Part shown: positions 16,761 through 25,883 of the stretch, piece by piece | Numbering within the stretch: the first letter of the stretch is position 1 | Layout of the letters: each line of letters opens with the position of its first letter | DNA from: Streptomyces sp. 35G-GA-8 | GTDB taxonomy: Bacteria; Actinomycetota; Actinomycetes; Streptomycetales; Streptomycetaceae | Direction: 5' to 3' | DNA: 64,000 nt | Assembly: GCF_023534745.1 (NCBI RefSeq) | Contig: NZ_JAMHJQ010000010.1 | Span: forward strand, 62,001 to 126,000 | Translations under genes and position numbers: made by a program | The notes under the pieces: model-generated | Told to the model about the DNA's origin: nothing | The model's input: only the letters and a program-made list of their open reading frames with translations | Database searches by the model: none

Positions 16761-17069
16761 TCAGTCACTGACCCTGCTGCGGGACTGGTACAGCAGGTCC
16801 TGGTACTCGGGGTGCCGGCTGATCCAGCCCGCGAAGAAGGGACAGGTGGCCAGTACCCGCAGGTTCGCGGCGCGTGCCTCGTCAAGGGCGGTACGGACCA
16901 GCGTGGACCCGACTCCCCTGCCCTCGTACTCCGCCTCGACCTCGGTGTGCACGAACGCGACGAGTTCCGTCGTACGGATGTATTCGGCGACGCCCGCCAC
17001 CTTGGACTCTCCATCGACACGGGCCTCGTAGCGCTTCGCCTCGGGCACGTCGATCACTTCGACCGTCAT
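16761..17069 (-). CDS. Small GNAT N-acetyltransferase (YjdJ-like)
   Basis: 102 residues, ATG 17069 with an ideal AAGGAGG. This is the short Gcn5-related type: 'AEYIRTTELVAFVHTEVEAEYEGRGVGSTLVRTALDEARAANLRVLATCPFFAGWISRHPEY', containing the acetyl-CoA loop (GRGVGS). The ending 'PFFAGWISRHPEYQDLL' is diagnostic of the YjdJ group. First gene of a probable operon with the 4Fe-4S gene. A GTTGATGCATCAAC palindrome lies about 80 bp upstream and likely controls it. Substrate unknown. Confidence 0.85.
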   Translation of the reverse strand: MTVEVIDVPEAKRYEARVDGESKVAGVAEYIRTTELVAFVHTEVEAEYEGRGVGSTLVRTALDEARAANLRVLATCPFFAGWISRHPEYQDLLYQSRSRVSD

Positions 17070-17145
17070 GTGTCCTCCTTGTAAGGTCTGATCCCGCTCA
17101 ACTCGGCGGGATCCCGCCAGCCAGGACATCAGCCTAGCCGCACCA

Positions 17146-17161
17146 GGTTGATGCATCAACT
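17146..17161. promoter_or_regulatory. AGTTG-N6-CAACT palindrome, site 3
   Basis: GGTTGATGCATCAACT, with a perfect 14-bp core at 17147-17160. It lies 78 bp upstream of the GNAT start and 181 bp before the MarR gene on the other strand. Confidence 0.6.
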
Positions 17162-17328
17162 TAACCCTCGACGACGTTCCTCACCCGTCCGACGGGCATC
17201 GATCCCGGCGCCTTCCAGCTCGCGCACCAGGGCCGGGTGCGAACCGCAGCATCTTGGTCACGACGGACGCGGCCTCGCCGCGGGCCGCATCGCCGCCACC
17301 GCCAGTAGATGAGCTGTCAACGATTTCG

Positions 17329-17340
17329 TTAGACTGCCCC
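17329..17340. promoter_or_regulatory. Short inverted repeat at a MarR start
   Basis: AACGA-TT-TCGTT lies immediately before the ATG at 17342. It may be an autoregulatory half-site. It differs from the AGTTG-type palindromes. Confidence 0.3.
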
Positions 17341-17341
17341 C

Positions 17342-17812
17342 ATGGACGCACCACCACCGCGCTGGCTCGACCCAGAACAGAAGGCCGCGTGGGACAGCTT
17401 CATCCGAATGCAGGAGACACTCATCGGACGGCTGTCCCGACGCGTCCAGGCCGACTCCGGAATGTCAGCCTCCGACTACCTCGTGCTCGCCAGCCTCACC
17501 GAAAGAGGCAATGGGCGGATGCGCTTCCTGGATCTGGCCAAACTCGTGGAGTGGGAGAAGAGCCGGATGTCCCACCAGGTCACGCGGATGGCGAAACGCG
17601 GGCTCCTGGCCAGGGAGGAGTGCCCCGACGACGGACGCGGAGCATTCATCGTCGCCACCCCGGCCGGCTACAAGGCGATCGAAGAGGCCGCACCCCAGCA
17701 CGTCGAGCACGTCCGCCGCCTGTTCATCGATGCCCTGACCCCGAACCAGCTCAGCACACTCGGCCGGATCTCCCAGCGCGTCCTGGACCACATGGAGAAG
17801 CAGCCGGACTGA
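17342..17812 (+). CDS. MarR family transcriptional regulator
   Basis: 156 residues from ATG 17342. There is no ribosome site in the C-rich stretch upstream, so a leaderless transcript is likely. Winged helix: 'SGMSASDYLVLASLTERGNGRMRFLDLAKLVEWEKSRMSHQVTRMAKRGLLARE', wing 'CPDDGRGAFIVATPAGYKAI'. 'EWEKSRMSHQ' is the recognition helix common in streptomycete MarR proteins. It stands between the GNAT/iron-sulfur operon and the NTF2-like gene, both of which carry AGTTG-type palindromes. It is a second candidate for their regulator. Confidence 0.88.
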   Translation: MDAPPPRWLDPEQKAAWDSFIRMQETLIGRLSRRVQADSGMSASDYLVLASLTERGNGRMRFLDLAKLVEWEKSRMSHQVTRMAKRGLLAREECPDDGRGAFIVATPAGYKAIEEAAPQHVEHVRRLFIDALTPNQLSTLGRISQRVLDHMEKQPD

Positions 17813-17844
17813 CCGGGCGAGATCGAGATGTCCACGTGCCGGGT

Positions 17845-18240
17845 CTACACCATGGTGTTGCCGTTGGCGGATTCTTCGGCAGAGACAATGTCCTGGACAA
17901 CGTCCCAGTGTTCCACGATGCGTCCGTTGTCCAGCCGGAAGATGTCGACGATGGCCACGGGGTTCGGGGCCCAGCCGTGGACGATGCTGTGGGTGAAGAC
18001 CAGATCGCCCTGGGCGGCGATCCGCTGCGGCTCCCAGGAGAAGCCCTCCAGGTTTGGAACGACTTTGCGCAGAGCGTCGAGCCCATTGGGCATCTGCGGG
18101 CTGTGCTGAATGTAGGGCTCGGCCCAGTATCGATCTATCGCGGTGAGGTCCTTGTCGGCGAACAACTCCCGCATCGCGGTGAGCACGATGTCGACGTTGC
18201 TTTTTGCCTGATCGTCCTGCACGGCGGTGTAGTGGGTCAT
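17845..18240 (-). CDS. NTF2-like/SnoaL-type protein
   Basis: 131 residues from ATG 18240, with AAGGAGG upstream. Layout of the SnoaL-like cone fold: 'NVDIVLTAMRELFADKDLTAIDRYWAEPYIQHSPQMPNGLDAL', then 'VFTHSIVHGWAPNPVAIVDIFRLDNGRIVEHWDVVQDI'. The 'R.DNGRIVEHWDV.Q' ending is typical of ester-cyclase-like predicted proteins induced with redox genes. Convergent with the MarR gene. The 18-bp palindrome at 18356-18373 lies 116 bp upstream. Enzymatic role unknown. Confidence 0.85.
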   Translation of the reverse strand: MTHYTAVQDDQAKSNVDIVLTAMRELFADKDLTAIDRYWAEPYIQHSPQMPNGLDALRKVVPNLEGFSWEPQRIAAQGDLVFTHSIVHGWAPNPVAIVDIFRLDNGRIVEHWDVVQDIVSAEESANGNTMV

Positions 18241-18242
18241 GG

Positions 18243-18406
18243 TCAGGCCTCCTTGATCGTTCCGATGAAGTGGCAGAGCTTGCCGTCGACGGTCACGTTG
18301 GATACAACGTCCCGTTTTCACAGTCCTCCAGACAGAGGATCACATCCTCGGCAGCGAGTTGAAGCTTCAACTCACGCTCGGTGTTTACGCAAGTCTTCTG
18401 AGACAT
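18243..18406 (-). other. Two overlapping small ORFs before the NTF2-like gene
   Basis: ATG 18406 opens a 37-codon frame (MSQKTCVNTEREL...) ending in TGA at 18293-18295. A GTG overlapping that stop as GTGA opens a 17-codon frame (VTVDGKLCHFIGTIKEA) ending two bases before the NTF2-like ATG. Either a coupled micro-operon or one small protein split by a frameshift. The palindrome at 18356 lies inside the first frame, so the region may be untranslated leader. Confidence 0.3.
18356..18373. promoter_or_regulatory. AGTTG-N6-CAACT palindrome, site 4
   Basis: GAGTTGAAGCTTCAACTC is a perfect 18-bp palindrome upstream of the NTF2-like gene. Its half-site and spacing equal those of the other sites. Confidence 0.65.
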
Positions 18407-18636
18407 GAAACACACTCAGGCACTTAGTCCAGGCCGTGCGGGACACGCTGACCGAGTTGGCCACCACGGCGACAGACCACGGCCACGAGGATGTGAATAC
18501 GCGTCTTGCCCCGGCCCTCGTCCAGGCGGCGAAGAACTTCGCAAAGCAGCGGCTCGCCAACGCCGTTGAACAACAGGGCGCGGATCTCGTGACCAACCGC
18601 CAGTCCACCGACGTGCAGCCGCGCCCTCCGCGCCAC
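18407..18636. other. Gap with one unassigned open frame
   Basis: A plus-strand frame from GTG 18436 to 18654 (72 codons, 'RDTLTELATTATDHGHEDV...') and a minus-strand frame are both open, but neither is recognised. The plus frame ends inside the operator that follows. Possibly a gene relic. Confidence 0.3.
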
Positions 18637-18690
18637 GATCTAGTTGACACGTAAACAATGGGGTGCCATAGTTTACGTGTCAACTAGATC
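18637..18690 (+). promoter_or_regulatory. Promoter inside a 54-bp inverted repeat (sites 5a/5b)
   Basis: Perfect 20-bp arms, 18637-18656 and 18671-18690, enclose 14 bases. The right arm contains AGTTT-ACGTGT-CAACT, one mismatch from the shared palindrome, and the left arm mirrors it. A consensus -35 TTGACA (18644-18649) and -10-like CATAGT (18667-18672), spaced 17 bp, lie inside. It would drive the flavin oxidoreductase at 18845 with a leader of about 165 bases. Confidence 0.65.
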
Positions 18691-18844
18691 GGCGGAGGTG
18701 GCCGCCGGCCGGCGATGACGACACGCGGGACCTGACCGGCAGGAAACTCGCGCAGGTCGCCCGGGGCTGACGTCCCGCCCGGTCGTCACGAACCAGGCAC
18801 CGTCACGCCCCGACACAACGAAAGCGTTGAACGAAGTGAACACG

Positions 18845-19915
18845 ATGGATGTTTCGCAAATCGAGTTCGGCATCGACAGCTTCGGAGACCGGCCCCGAAA
18901 CGACCAGGGCATGATCGTCTCGCACGCGCAGGCGATCCGCGCCGCGGTGGCCGAAGCGGTCCTTGCCGACCAGATCGGTATCGACGTTGTTGCGTTGGGC
19001 GAGCACCACCGGCCTGAGTACGCGATCTCCAGCCCTGAGACAGTACTGGCGGGCATCGCGACAGCCACGAAGCGCATCCGGCTCGCCTCGGGCGTCACAG
19101 TGCTGTCCTCGGACGACCCGGTGCGAGTGTTCCAGCGGTTCGCCACGGTCGACGCGCTCTCCAGCGGCCGCGCCGAGGTGATCCTCGGGCGCGGTTCCTT
19201 CACCGAGTCGTTCCCCCTGTTCGGCTACGACCTCAAGGACTACGAGGTGCTGTTCGAGGAGAAGATCGACCTTTTCCATCGGCTCCTGGACGAGGGGCCG
19301 GTCACCTGGGAAGGCACCACGCGCGCCGCCCTGCACAACGCGGACGTGTACCCGAAAACCGATTCGGGACGTCTCAACACCTGGGTAGGGGTGGGCGGGA
19401 CACCGCGGTCCGTGCTCCGCACCGCTCAGTATGGCTTCCGGCTCATGCTCGCCATCATCGGCGGCGCCCCTGACCGGTTCGCTCCCTACGTGGATCTGTA
19501 CCGGCGTGCCAGCCAGGAGTTCGGCACTACCGCGCAGCCGATCGGGACGCATTCGCCCGGCTTCGTCGCCTCCACTGACGAAGAAGCCAAGGAGCTCTTC
19601 TACCCCGGGTACAAGGAGATCCGCGACCGGATCGGGGCTCAGCGCGGCTGGCCGCCGCTCCGCCGGGAGGAATTCGACGACGAGGTGGACCGCGGGTCGC
19701 TGTATGTCGGCTCGGTCGAGACGGTCGCGACCAAGATCGCCCATGCCATCCGGGTACTGAACGCGGGCCGGTTCGACATGATTTACTCTGCCGCCGGCAC
19801 GGTTTCAGCCTCCGCGCGCCTGCGTTCGGTCGAGCTGTACGGCACCCAAGTCATCCCTCGGATCCGCGAGCTTCTGGCCGAGCGGCCCGCGGCCACGGCG
19901 GGAGCGGCGCGATGA
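18845..19915 (+). CDS. LLM-class (luciferase-like) flavin-dependent oxidoreductase
   Basis: 356 residues from ATG 18845; in-frame TTG 18827 and GTG 18836 are weaker starts. Bacterial-luciferase barrel blocks: '[12 protein letters not shown]', '[61 protein letters not shown]', '[11 protein letters not shown]', and '[24 protein letters not shown]'. It uses reduced FMN or F420 to oxidise a small organic substrate. It overlaps the next gene by 4 bp (ATGA). Promoter embedded in a 54-bp inverted repeat, so tightly repressed, probably by a MarR protein. Confidence 0.92.
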   Translation: MDVSQIEFGIDSFGDRPRNDQGMIVSHAQAIRAAVAEAVLADQIGIDVVALGEHHRPEYAISSPETVLAGIATATKRIRLASGVTVLSSDDPVRVFQRFATVDALSSGRAEVILGRGSFTESFPLFGYDLKDYEVLFEEKIDLFHRLLDEGPVTWEGTTRAALHNADVYPKTDSGRLNTWVGVGGTPRSVLRTAQYGFRLMLAIIGGAPDRFAPYVDLYRRASQEFGTTAQPIGTHSPGFVASTDEEAKELFYPGYKEIRDRIGAQRGWPPLRREEFDDEVDRGSLYVGSVETVATKIAHAIRVLNAGRFDMIYSAAGTVSASARLRSVELYGTQVIPRIRELLAERPAATAGAAR

Positions 19916-20580
19916 CCCACCCTGTCACCACTGTCGGGATCCTGGGAGCCGGGAAGGTCGGCACCGTCCTGGCGCGCCTGGCGGTCGCCTCCGGCTATCG
20001 AGTCCTGATCTCCGGGTCCGGTGACCCTTCCAAGATCGCGCTTACCGTCAAAATCCTCACCCCCGGAGCGACCGCCGTGTGGCCGGCCCAGGCCGCGGAT
20101 GCCGCCGACGTCGTGATCCTGGCTCTCCCGCTCGGCAAACACCGCGACCTCCCAGTTCCGAAGCTGGAAGGAAAGCTGGTCCTCGACGCGATGAACCATT
20201 GGTGGGAGGTCGATGGTCCCCGCGACGCGATCCTCCCGCCCGATACCTCTTCGAGCGAAGTCGTTCAGCGGTTCCTGACGGGCGCACGTGTCGTGAAAGC
20301 CCTCAACCACATGGGTTACCACGACCTCGAAGACGGGGCTCGTCCAGTCGGCGGCCTCGGACGCAGGGCCATCGCGATCGCCGGTGACTCGCCCGAGGAT
20401 CTCGCCGTCGTGTCGGCGCTGATCGACACTCTCGGATTCGACCCACTCACCATCGGCGACCTCGCCGCGGGCGTCCGGCTCGAACCCGGAACCCCCGCCT
20501 TCGGAGCCAATGTCGACGCCGACCAGCTTCGCGTGCTTACCGCCGCCCCTGCTCCGACAAGACTTTTTGAACCTTCGTAA
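19912..20580 (+). CDS. NADPH-dependent F420 reductase-like protein
   Basis: 222 residues, ATGA overlap with the flavin oxidoreductase gene. The Rossmann start '[34 protein letters not shown]' and '[20 protein letters not shown]' match the F420H2:NADP+ oxidoreductase/NADP_F420-binding fold. The second half ('[21 protein letters not shown]', '[12 protein letters not shown]', '[15 protein letters not shown]') follows the same family. Coupling to an LLM enzyme suggests it supplies reduced cofactor, though this subgroup also includes NADP oxidoreductases not tested with F420. Confidence 0.82.
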   Translation: MTHPVTTVGILGAGKVGTVLARLAVASGYRVLISGSGDPSKIALTVKILTPGATAVWPAQAADAADVVILALPLGKHRDLPVPKLEGKLVLDAMNHWWEVDGPRDAILPPDTSSSEVVQRFLTGARVVKALNHMGYHDLEDGARPVGGLGRRAIAIAGDSPEDLAVVSALIDTLGFDPLTIGDLAAGVRLEPGTPAFGANVDADQLRVLTAAPAPTRLFEPS

Positions 20581-20746
20581 CAGAACAACAGAAGCACCTC
20601 GGCCGGACCGGAGAGATGCGGCCACGCCGTGACGCTCTCCATCGACAACGTGACGCGGTGAGGCGCCGCCGGGTGCAACCTGGTACTACGGCCGAACACA
20701 ACACGGATGTCACGGCGTGAGGATTGCGATGATGCATGGAGGACGA

Positions 20747-22051
20747 ATGCGGCCGATCATTCCCGACTATCTGGCCGAGGTACTGAGAGATGTGGAGTCG
20801 GACACGTCCGGAGAGCCGGCGGGATACATCCCTGAGCTCGCGGCAGCGGACCCCGAGCGTCTCGGCGCTGCGTTCGCCATGGTTGACGGAGAGGTCTATG
20901 GTGCCGGTGACATCGATATCGAGTTCACCATCCAATCGATCTCCAAGCCGTTCATCTATGCGTTGGCCCTGTCTGACCGCGGATTCGACCCGGTGCTCGC
21001 CAAGGTCGGTGTCGAGCCGTCCGGAGAGGCGTTCAACGAGATCTCACTCGAAAGCGATACGGGGCGCCCTCGCAATCCCATGATCAACGCTGGTGCGATC
21101 ACCGTTCACTCACTGGCCGGCGCGGAGGACCTGAATCCGACAGAGCGTGTGGAACGCGTGCTCCACGGCCTCTCGGCGTTCGCCGGTCGTCCACTGAGGA
21201 TGGATGAGGCGGTATGTGCGTCAGAGATGGAGCACGCGCACCGCAATCTCGCCATTGCGCACATGCTCCGGAGTCACAACGTCCTCACCGAGGACGCGAG
21301 GGCCGTCGTGGACGGCTACACCCGCCAGTGTTCCGTGCTCGTCACCACGCGAGATCTGGCCATGATGGCCGCGACGTTGGCCAACCGCGGGATAAACCCT
21401 CTCTCGGGAGAGCAGGTGGTGCCTGAACCGGTGGTGCGTCAGGTGCTGAGCGTCATGTTCAGCTGTGGAATGTATGACGCCGCCGGTGACTGGGCGACCC
21501 AGGTAGGTATTCCGGCGAAGAGCGGGGTGGCCGGGGGCCTCATCGGCGCGCTCCCCGGACAGATCGGCATTGCCACTTTCTCACCGCGACTGGATCGTCA
21601 CGGGAACAGCGTTCGCGGGGTGTCACTGTTCGAACGATTCTCTTCAGACATGGGTCTGCATGTGATGGAGGTCCCCGCCGCCGCGCGTGCCGTCGTACGG
21701 TCCAACCATGTCGTCGGCAGCGGACCGGACGCGCTCCGGGTCCTGGAACTGCAAGGTGGCATCGGCTTTGCCGGAGCCGAGAGAGTTGTTCAGGAATCCA
21801 TGGATATTTCGCCCTCGGAAGTCAGGGTGGCTTTGGACCTGACAAGGGTCTATTCGATCGATGACGTGGCACGGCGCGTGCTGCTGGAGGTCGCACGGAG
21901 GCTGACACTGAATGGTCACGAGGTCTACCTCGTCGACCCAGAATCGATCATGCCCGATCCCGATCCCGGCGATGGTGGCCGAGTCACACTCATCGACAAC
22001 GTGGATCACGCCCTGAACGCCGCGATCTCGGGAGGAGGTCAGGGCGGTTGA
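20747..22051 (+). CDS. glsA: Glutaminase A with C-terminal STAS domain
   Basis: 434 residues from ATG 20747, chosen for GGAGG four bases upstream and because homologues begin near 'MRPIIPDYLAEVL'. Residues ~1-310 are the serine-dependent beta-lactamase-fold glutaminase: 'GYIPELAAADP', the Ser-X-X-Lys 'FTIQSISKPFIYALAL', 'GRPRNPMINAGAI', 'QCSVLVTTRDLAMMAATLANRG', 'GIPAKSGVAGGLIGALPGQIGI'. Residues ~325-430 resemble a STAS domain ('LRVLELQGGIGFAGAERV', 'VALDLTRVYSIDDVARRVL'). It hydrolyses glutamine to glutamate and ammonia. The STAS part suggests regulation by protein contact. Confidence 0.9.
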   Translation: MRPIIPDYLAEVLRDVESDTSGEPAGYIPELAAADPERLGAAFAMVDGEVYGAGDIDIEFTIQSISKPFIYALALSDRGFDPVLAKVGVEPSGEAFNEISLESDTGRPRNPMINAGAITVHSLAGAEDLNPTERVERVLHGLSAFAGRPLRMDEAVCASEMEHAHRNLAIAHMLRSHNVLTEDARAVVDGYTRQCSVLVTTRDLAMMAATLANRGINPLSGEQVVPEPVVRQVLSVMFSCGMYDAAGDWATQVGIPAKSGVAGGLIGALPGQIGIATFSPRLDRHGNSVRGVSLFERFSSDMGLHVMEVPAAARAVVRSNHVVGSGPDALRVLELQGGIGFAGAERVVQESMDISPSEVRVALDLTRVYSIDDVARRVLLEVARRLTLNGHEVYLVDPESIMPDPDPGDGGRVTLIDNVDHALNAAISGGGQGG

Positions 22052-22064
22052 ACACGCATGGTGA

Positions 22065-23030
<966 letters not shown>

Positions 23031-23065
23031 CGGTGGATGACCGGCTGTTCCCCTGACGGCTTCTC

Positions 23066-23085
23066 ATGACGCGGAACCGCGTCAT
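23066..23085. repeat. 9-bp inverted repeat after the haloperoxidase-like gene
   Basis: ATGACGCGG-AA-CCGCGTCAT, perfect arms with a 2-base centre. The centre is too tight for a good RNA loop, so it looks more like a protein-binding palindrome, although it lies downstream of a stop codon. Confidence 0.5.
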
Positions 23086-23273
23086 CGCTGCCGACGAGAG
23101 GCGTATTCGGATGAGATCCTCCTCTCCGCCTGGGAGTATGTGTCGGACAAACCGCGTGGCGTGCAGACGGTGCTCCCCGCGATCGGTCCAAGGCTCCGTC
23201 ACCCCCTGTGGGAACGCCTCATCGCACGGTGCCGCGTCCATCGCAGGTCAGGGGAACGCCCCGGGCCGCCGAA

Positions 23274-23300
23274 CGGGCCGCCGGAATCTCCGGCGGCCCG
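23274..23300. terminator. Strong bidirectional hairpin
   Basis: CGGGCCGCCGGA-ATC-TCCGGCGGCCCG, a perfect 12-bp GC stem with a 3-base loop, between two convergent genes. No T-tract. Confidence 0.65.
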
Positions 23301-23413
23301 ATCTCCAAAGGCTGCGACTGACTTCCGTCACTCAGCGGTGAGAGCTTCCGCGTAAGGAACCGGTCAACGACAGGCAGTACCCGATACGGACCAGTGCCGG
23401 GGTGGCGGCGATG

Positions 23414-24082
23414 TCAGGCCTCGCTTTCGGTGGGCGTGGCGGTGGGCGTGGCCAGGAGTTGCATCTCCCAGGCGAAGGCCACACCGCTGGCACCGCCGTG
23501 CTGCGCCTGGACCTCGGCGGCGCCCTGCACGGTCTTCTCGCGGGCCCAGTCGCGCTGCCACTCGCCCAGCACGGCCATCCAGGTGATCGGGACCACGCCC
23601 GCCTGGATCATCCGCTGCACCGCCATGTCGTGGGCCTCCTTCGAGACACCGCCCGACGCGTCGGTGACGACGAAGACCTCGAAGCCCTCGCCCGCCGCCT
23701 GTATCGCCGGCATGGCCACACAGATCTCTGTCCAGAGGCCGGCGATGATCAGCTTCTTGCGTCCTGTCGCCTTGACGGCATCCACGACACGTTCGTCCTG
23801 CCAGGTGTTGATGAACGTCCTGTTGATCGGCTTCTGCTCCGGGAACACGTCTTGCAGACCCTGGACAAGAAGGCCACCGCGCTCCTCCAGAACGGTTGTC
23901 AGAATGGTCGGAACGTCAAACACCTTGGCGGCTTTGGCGAGCCCGACGACGTTGTTGATGACCATCGTCGGTTCATGGCTGTGCAGATTGGCGACCTGGA
24001 ACGGCTGATGGTCGATGAGGGCGAGCACGCTCTCCTCGGGCGTCAGCAGCGCGCCGAGTCCGGCCTTGTTCTCAGTACTCAC
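23414..24082 (-). CDS. Isochorismatase-like (YcaC-type) cysteine hydrolase
   Basis: 222 residues from GTG 24082, with AAGGGGAA upstream. Family blocks: 'SVLALIDHQPFQVANLHSH' with the catalytic Asp, 'VPTILTTVLEERGGLLVQGLQDVFP', 'INRTFINTWQDERV', and the nucleophile region 'KLIIAGLWTEICVAMPAIQAAGEGFEVFVVTDASGG'. This matches the YcaC subgroup of isochorismatase-fold hydrolases, whose substrate is unsettled. The C-terminus includes a repeated Ala-Thr-Pro-Thr tail. Two AGTTG-type palindromes lie 115-160 bp upstream, placing it in the proposed MarR regulon. Confidence 0.9.
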   Translation of the reverse strand: MSTENKAGLGALLTPEESVLALIDHQPFQVANLHSHEPTMVINNVVGLAKAAKVFDVPTILTTVLEERGGLLVQGLQDVFPEQKPINRTFINTWQDERVVDAVKATGRKKLIIAGLWTEICVAMPAIQAAGEGFEVFVVTDASGGVSKEAHDMAVQRMIQAGVVPITWMAVLGEWQRDWAREKTVQGAAEVQAQHGGASGVAFAWEMQLLATPTATPTESEA

Positions 24083-24195
24083 GGGATTCCCCTTCCGGAA
24101 CTTCGCGTCCTCGGGTCTCCGGCAGTGCACCGACACCTCGATGCCCCGCAGCAAGGCGTGTGCGGGCCGGCCGGGCCGGCGACCCCCAACCATTT

Positions 24196-24242
24196 GGTTG
24201 ACGCGTCATCTACATTAGATGTCGGTTATTGACGCGTCAACT
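24196..24242. promoter_or_regulatory. Paired AGTTG-N6-CAACT-type palindromes, sites 6a/6b
   Basis: GGTTGACGCGTCATCT (24196-24211) and TATTGACGCGTCAACT (24227-24242), with centres 31 bp apart, about three helical turns. The spacing suits two dimers on one DNA face, upstream of the isochorismatase-like gene. Confidence 0.6.
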
Positions 24243-24254
24243 AGCGTCAGTCTT

Positions 24255-24400
24255 GGGTGTGGAGGCGAGCTGGTCAGGCATGGCCATCGGCGTCCGTGAA
24301 GCGCAACTCTGGACCTGCCGAGCGCGGATGTAGCTCCTGGTGGGGCGCTCGCACTGCGGGGCCGGACGTCTGCACCAGCTCGTCGCAGACATGCCAAGCC
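24255..24400 (-). pseudogene. Possible IS1380-type transposase scrap
   Basis: The minus-strand frame contains 'PELRFTDADGHA', like the 'FTD.DGHR' region of IS1380 transposases, flanked by frameshifted sequence. Very short and uncertain. The rest of the gap 24083-24596 shows no gene besides the palindromes. Confidence 0.3.
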
Positions 24401-24596
24401 CGCCGCGAGGGTGAGGACACCACCAGCCCGCGGGCCACCGTCGCCGTCGGCGGCGACGCCGCCTCGACGCCGCCTCCGCGTCCGCGTCCGAAGCGAACCA
24501 TCCGGCCTCCGTCACCTTGCTGAGGCCAACGTGCGGAGAGGGCTGGATGGCCGCGTCTTCGATTGCGGTTCCCGCCGCTGTGCCTACGTTGGGCCT

Positions 24597-25883
24597 GTGG
24601 GTCGCGACTTGTATCTGGCGGAGCTGCTACGTCGGCCGCTGTTGGGCAAAGGCGGTGAGACGGTGGGCCGTCTCTCCGATGTCATCGTGCGTTTGCGGGG
24701 CCGGAATTACCCACTGGTCACGGGTCTTGTGGCGCGGCTGGGCGGGCGGGATGTCTTCCTTCCCGGGGAGCAGGTGGCGAACTGGAGTGCCGAAGGGATC
24801 ACACTGACCAGCCGGAGGGTGAACCTGGGCGGCTTCGAGCGGCGTGAGGGGGAAGTGCTGCTGCGCGCGGATGTTCTGGGCCATCGGGTGATCGATGTGC
24901 CGGCGGCCGAGTTCGTCCGGGCCTACGACCTCGTTCTGGAGCGGACGTCCGAGGGCCTGGTGGTCACCGGTCTGAACACACGTCGGCCGCAGCGACTCGC
25001 GCGTCTGTTCGGAGGCGGCGACGGCGAGCACGACCGAAGGGACTGGAGGGACTGGAAGTCTTTCGAGCCACTCATCGGTCACGCGCGTTCCGCCCGGGTC
25101 AGAAGTGTGTTCGGGCGACTGGGCCGGCTCAAACCTGCGGACATCGCCGATCTTCTCGAAGAGGCCAGCCGTACCGAGTCCCACGAGATCCTTCAGACGG
25201 TCCACAGCGACCCGGAACTCGAAGCCGATGTGTTCGAGGAACTGGAGCCGGATTCGCAGATCCGGCTGCTCCGTGAGCGGTCCGACGCCGAGATCGCGCA
25301 GGTGATCGCCCGGATGCGGGCCGACGACGCCACGGACGCTGTGAACGAGTTGCCGCAGGCCCGGCGGCAGCCCGTACTCGACGCGCTGCCGGCCAGACAG
25401 CGCGTCAAAGTGCTGACACTGATGGGCTTCAATCCCTCCAGCGCCGGGGGGCTGATGGCCCTGGACGTACTCACCGCGGCGCCGGGCGTCACGGCCGCCG
25501 AGGCGCTGCGGGAGGCGGGCGGATCACGTGCCCTTCAGCCCGAGGTGCTGACCAGCGTGTATCTGATCGGCGAGGGAGATCGGCTGACGGGGGCGGTCAC
25601 ACTGGTGGATCTCCTGCAAGCGGATGCGGCAGCACCGCTTGAACAACTGGCGGACGCCGACCCGGTGCGCGTCGTACCGGACACCGACATCGAGGACGTC
25701 GCCCTCCTGATGACGGACTACAACCTGCTGACCGTTCCGGTCGTCGATGACGAGGATCGGATCCTGGGCGTGATCACCGTCGATGATGTACTGGAAGTGA
25801 TCATTCCGCCGGACTGGCGCCGGCGTGGCCACGCACCGCGTCCGCCGGGCCGCCCCGAGCGCGAGACTCCCGCTTCCCCGTGA
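24597..25883 (+). CDS. Soluble MgtE-N/CBS domain protein with PRC-barrel-like start
   Basis: 428 residues from GTG 24597, chosen because homologues start at 'RDLYLAELLRRP'. Residues ~1-115 resemble a PRC barrel ('GGETVGRLSDVIVRLRGRNYPLVTGLVARLGGRDVFLP'). Residues ~150-275 are MgtE N-domain-like ('KPADIADLLEEASRTESHEIL', 'DAEIAQVIARMRADDATDAVNELPQARRQPVLDAL'). Residues ~290-415 form a CBS pair ('DLLQADAAAPLEQLADADPVRVVPDTDIEDVALLMTDYNLLTVPVVDDEDRILGVITVDDVLEVI'). It has no membrane part. In MgtE this unit senses Mg2+; here it is coupled by GTGA overlap to an Nramp-like transporter. Confidence 0.87.
   Translation: MGRDLYLAELLRRPLLGKGGETVGRLSDVIVRLRGRNYPLVTGLVARLGGRDVFLPGEQVANWSAEGITLTSRRVNLGGFERREGEVLLRADVLGHRVIDVPAAEFVRAYDLVLERTSEGLVVTGLNTRRPQRLARLFGGGDGEHDRRDWRDWKSFEPLIGHARSARVRSVFGRLGRLKPADIADLLEEASRTESHEILQTVHSDPELEADVFEELEPDSQIRLLRERSDAEIAQVIARMRADDATDAVNELPQARRQPVLDALPARQRVKVLTLMGFNPSSAGGLMALDVLTAAPGVTAAEALREAGGSRALQPEVLTSVYLIGEGDRLTGAVTLVDLLQADAAAPLEQLADADPVRVVPDTDIEDVALLMTDYNLLTVPVVDDEDRILGVITVDDVLEVIIPPDWRRRGHAPRPPGRPERETPASP

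Larger units (their letters stand above)
23031..23413. other. Gap between convergent hydrolase genes
   Basis: No gene recognised in about 380 bp. It holds an inverted repeat at 23066-23085 and a terminator-like hairpin at 23274-23300. Confidence 0.6.
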
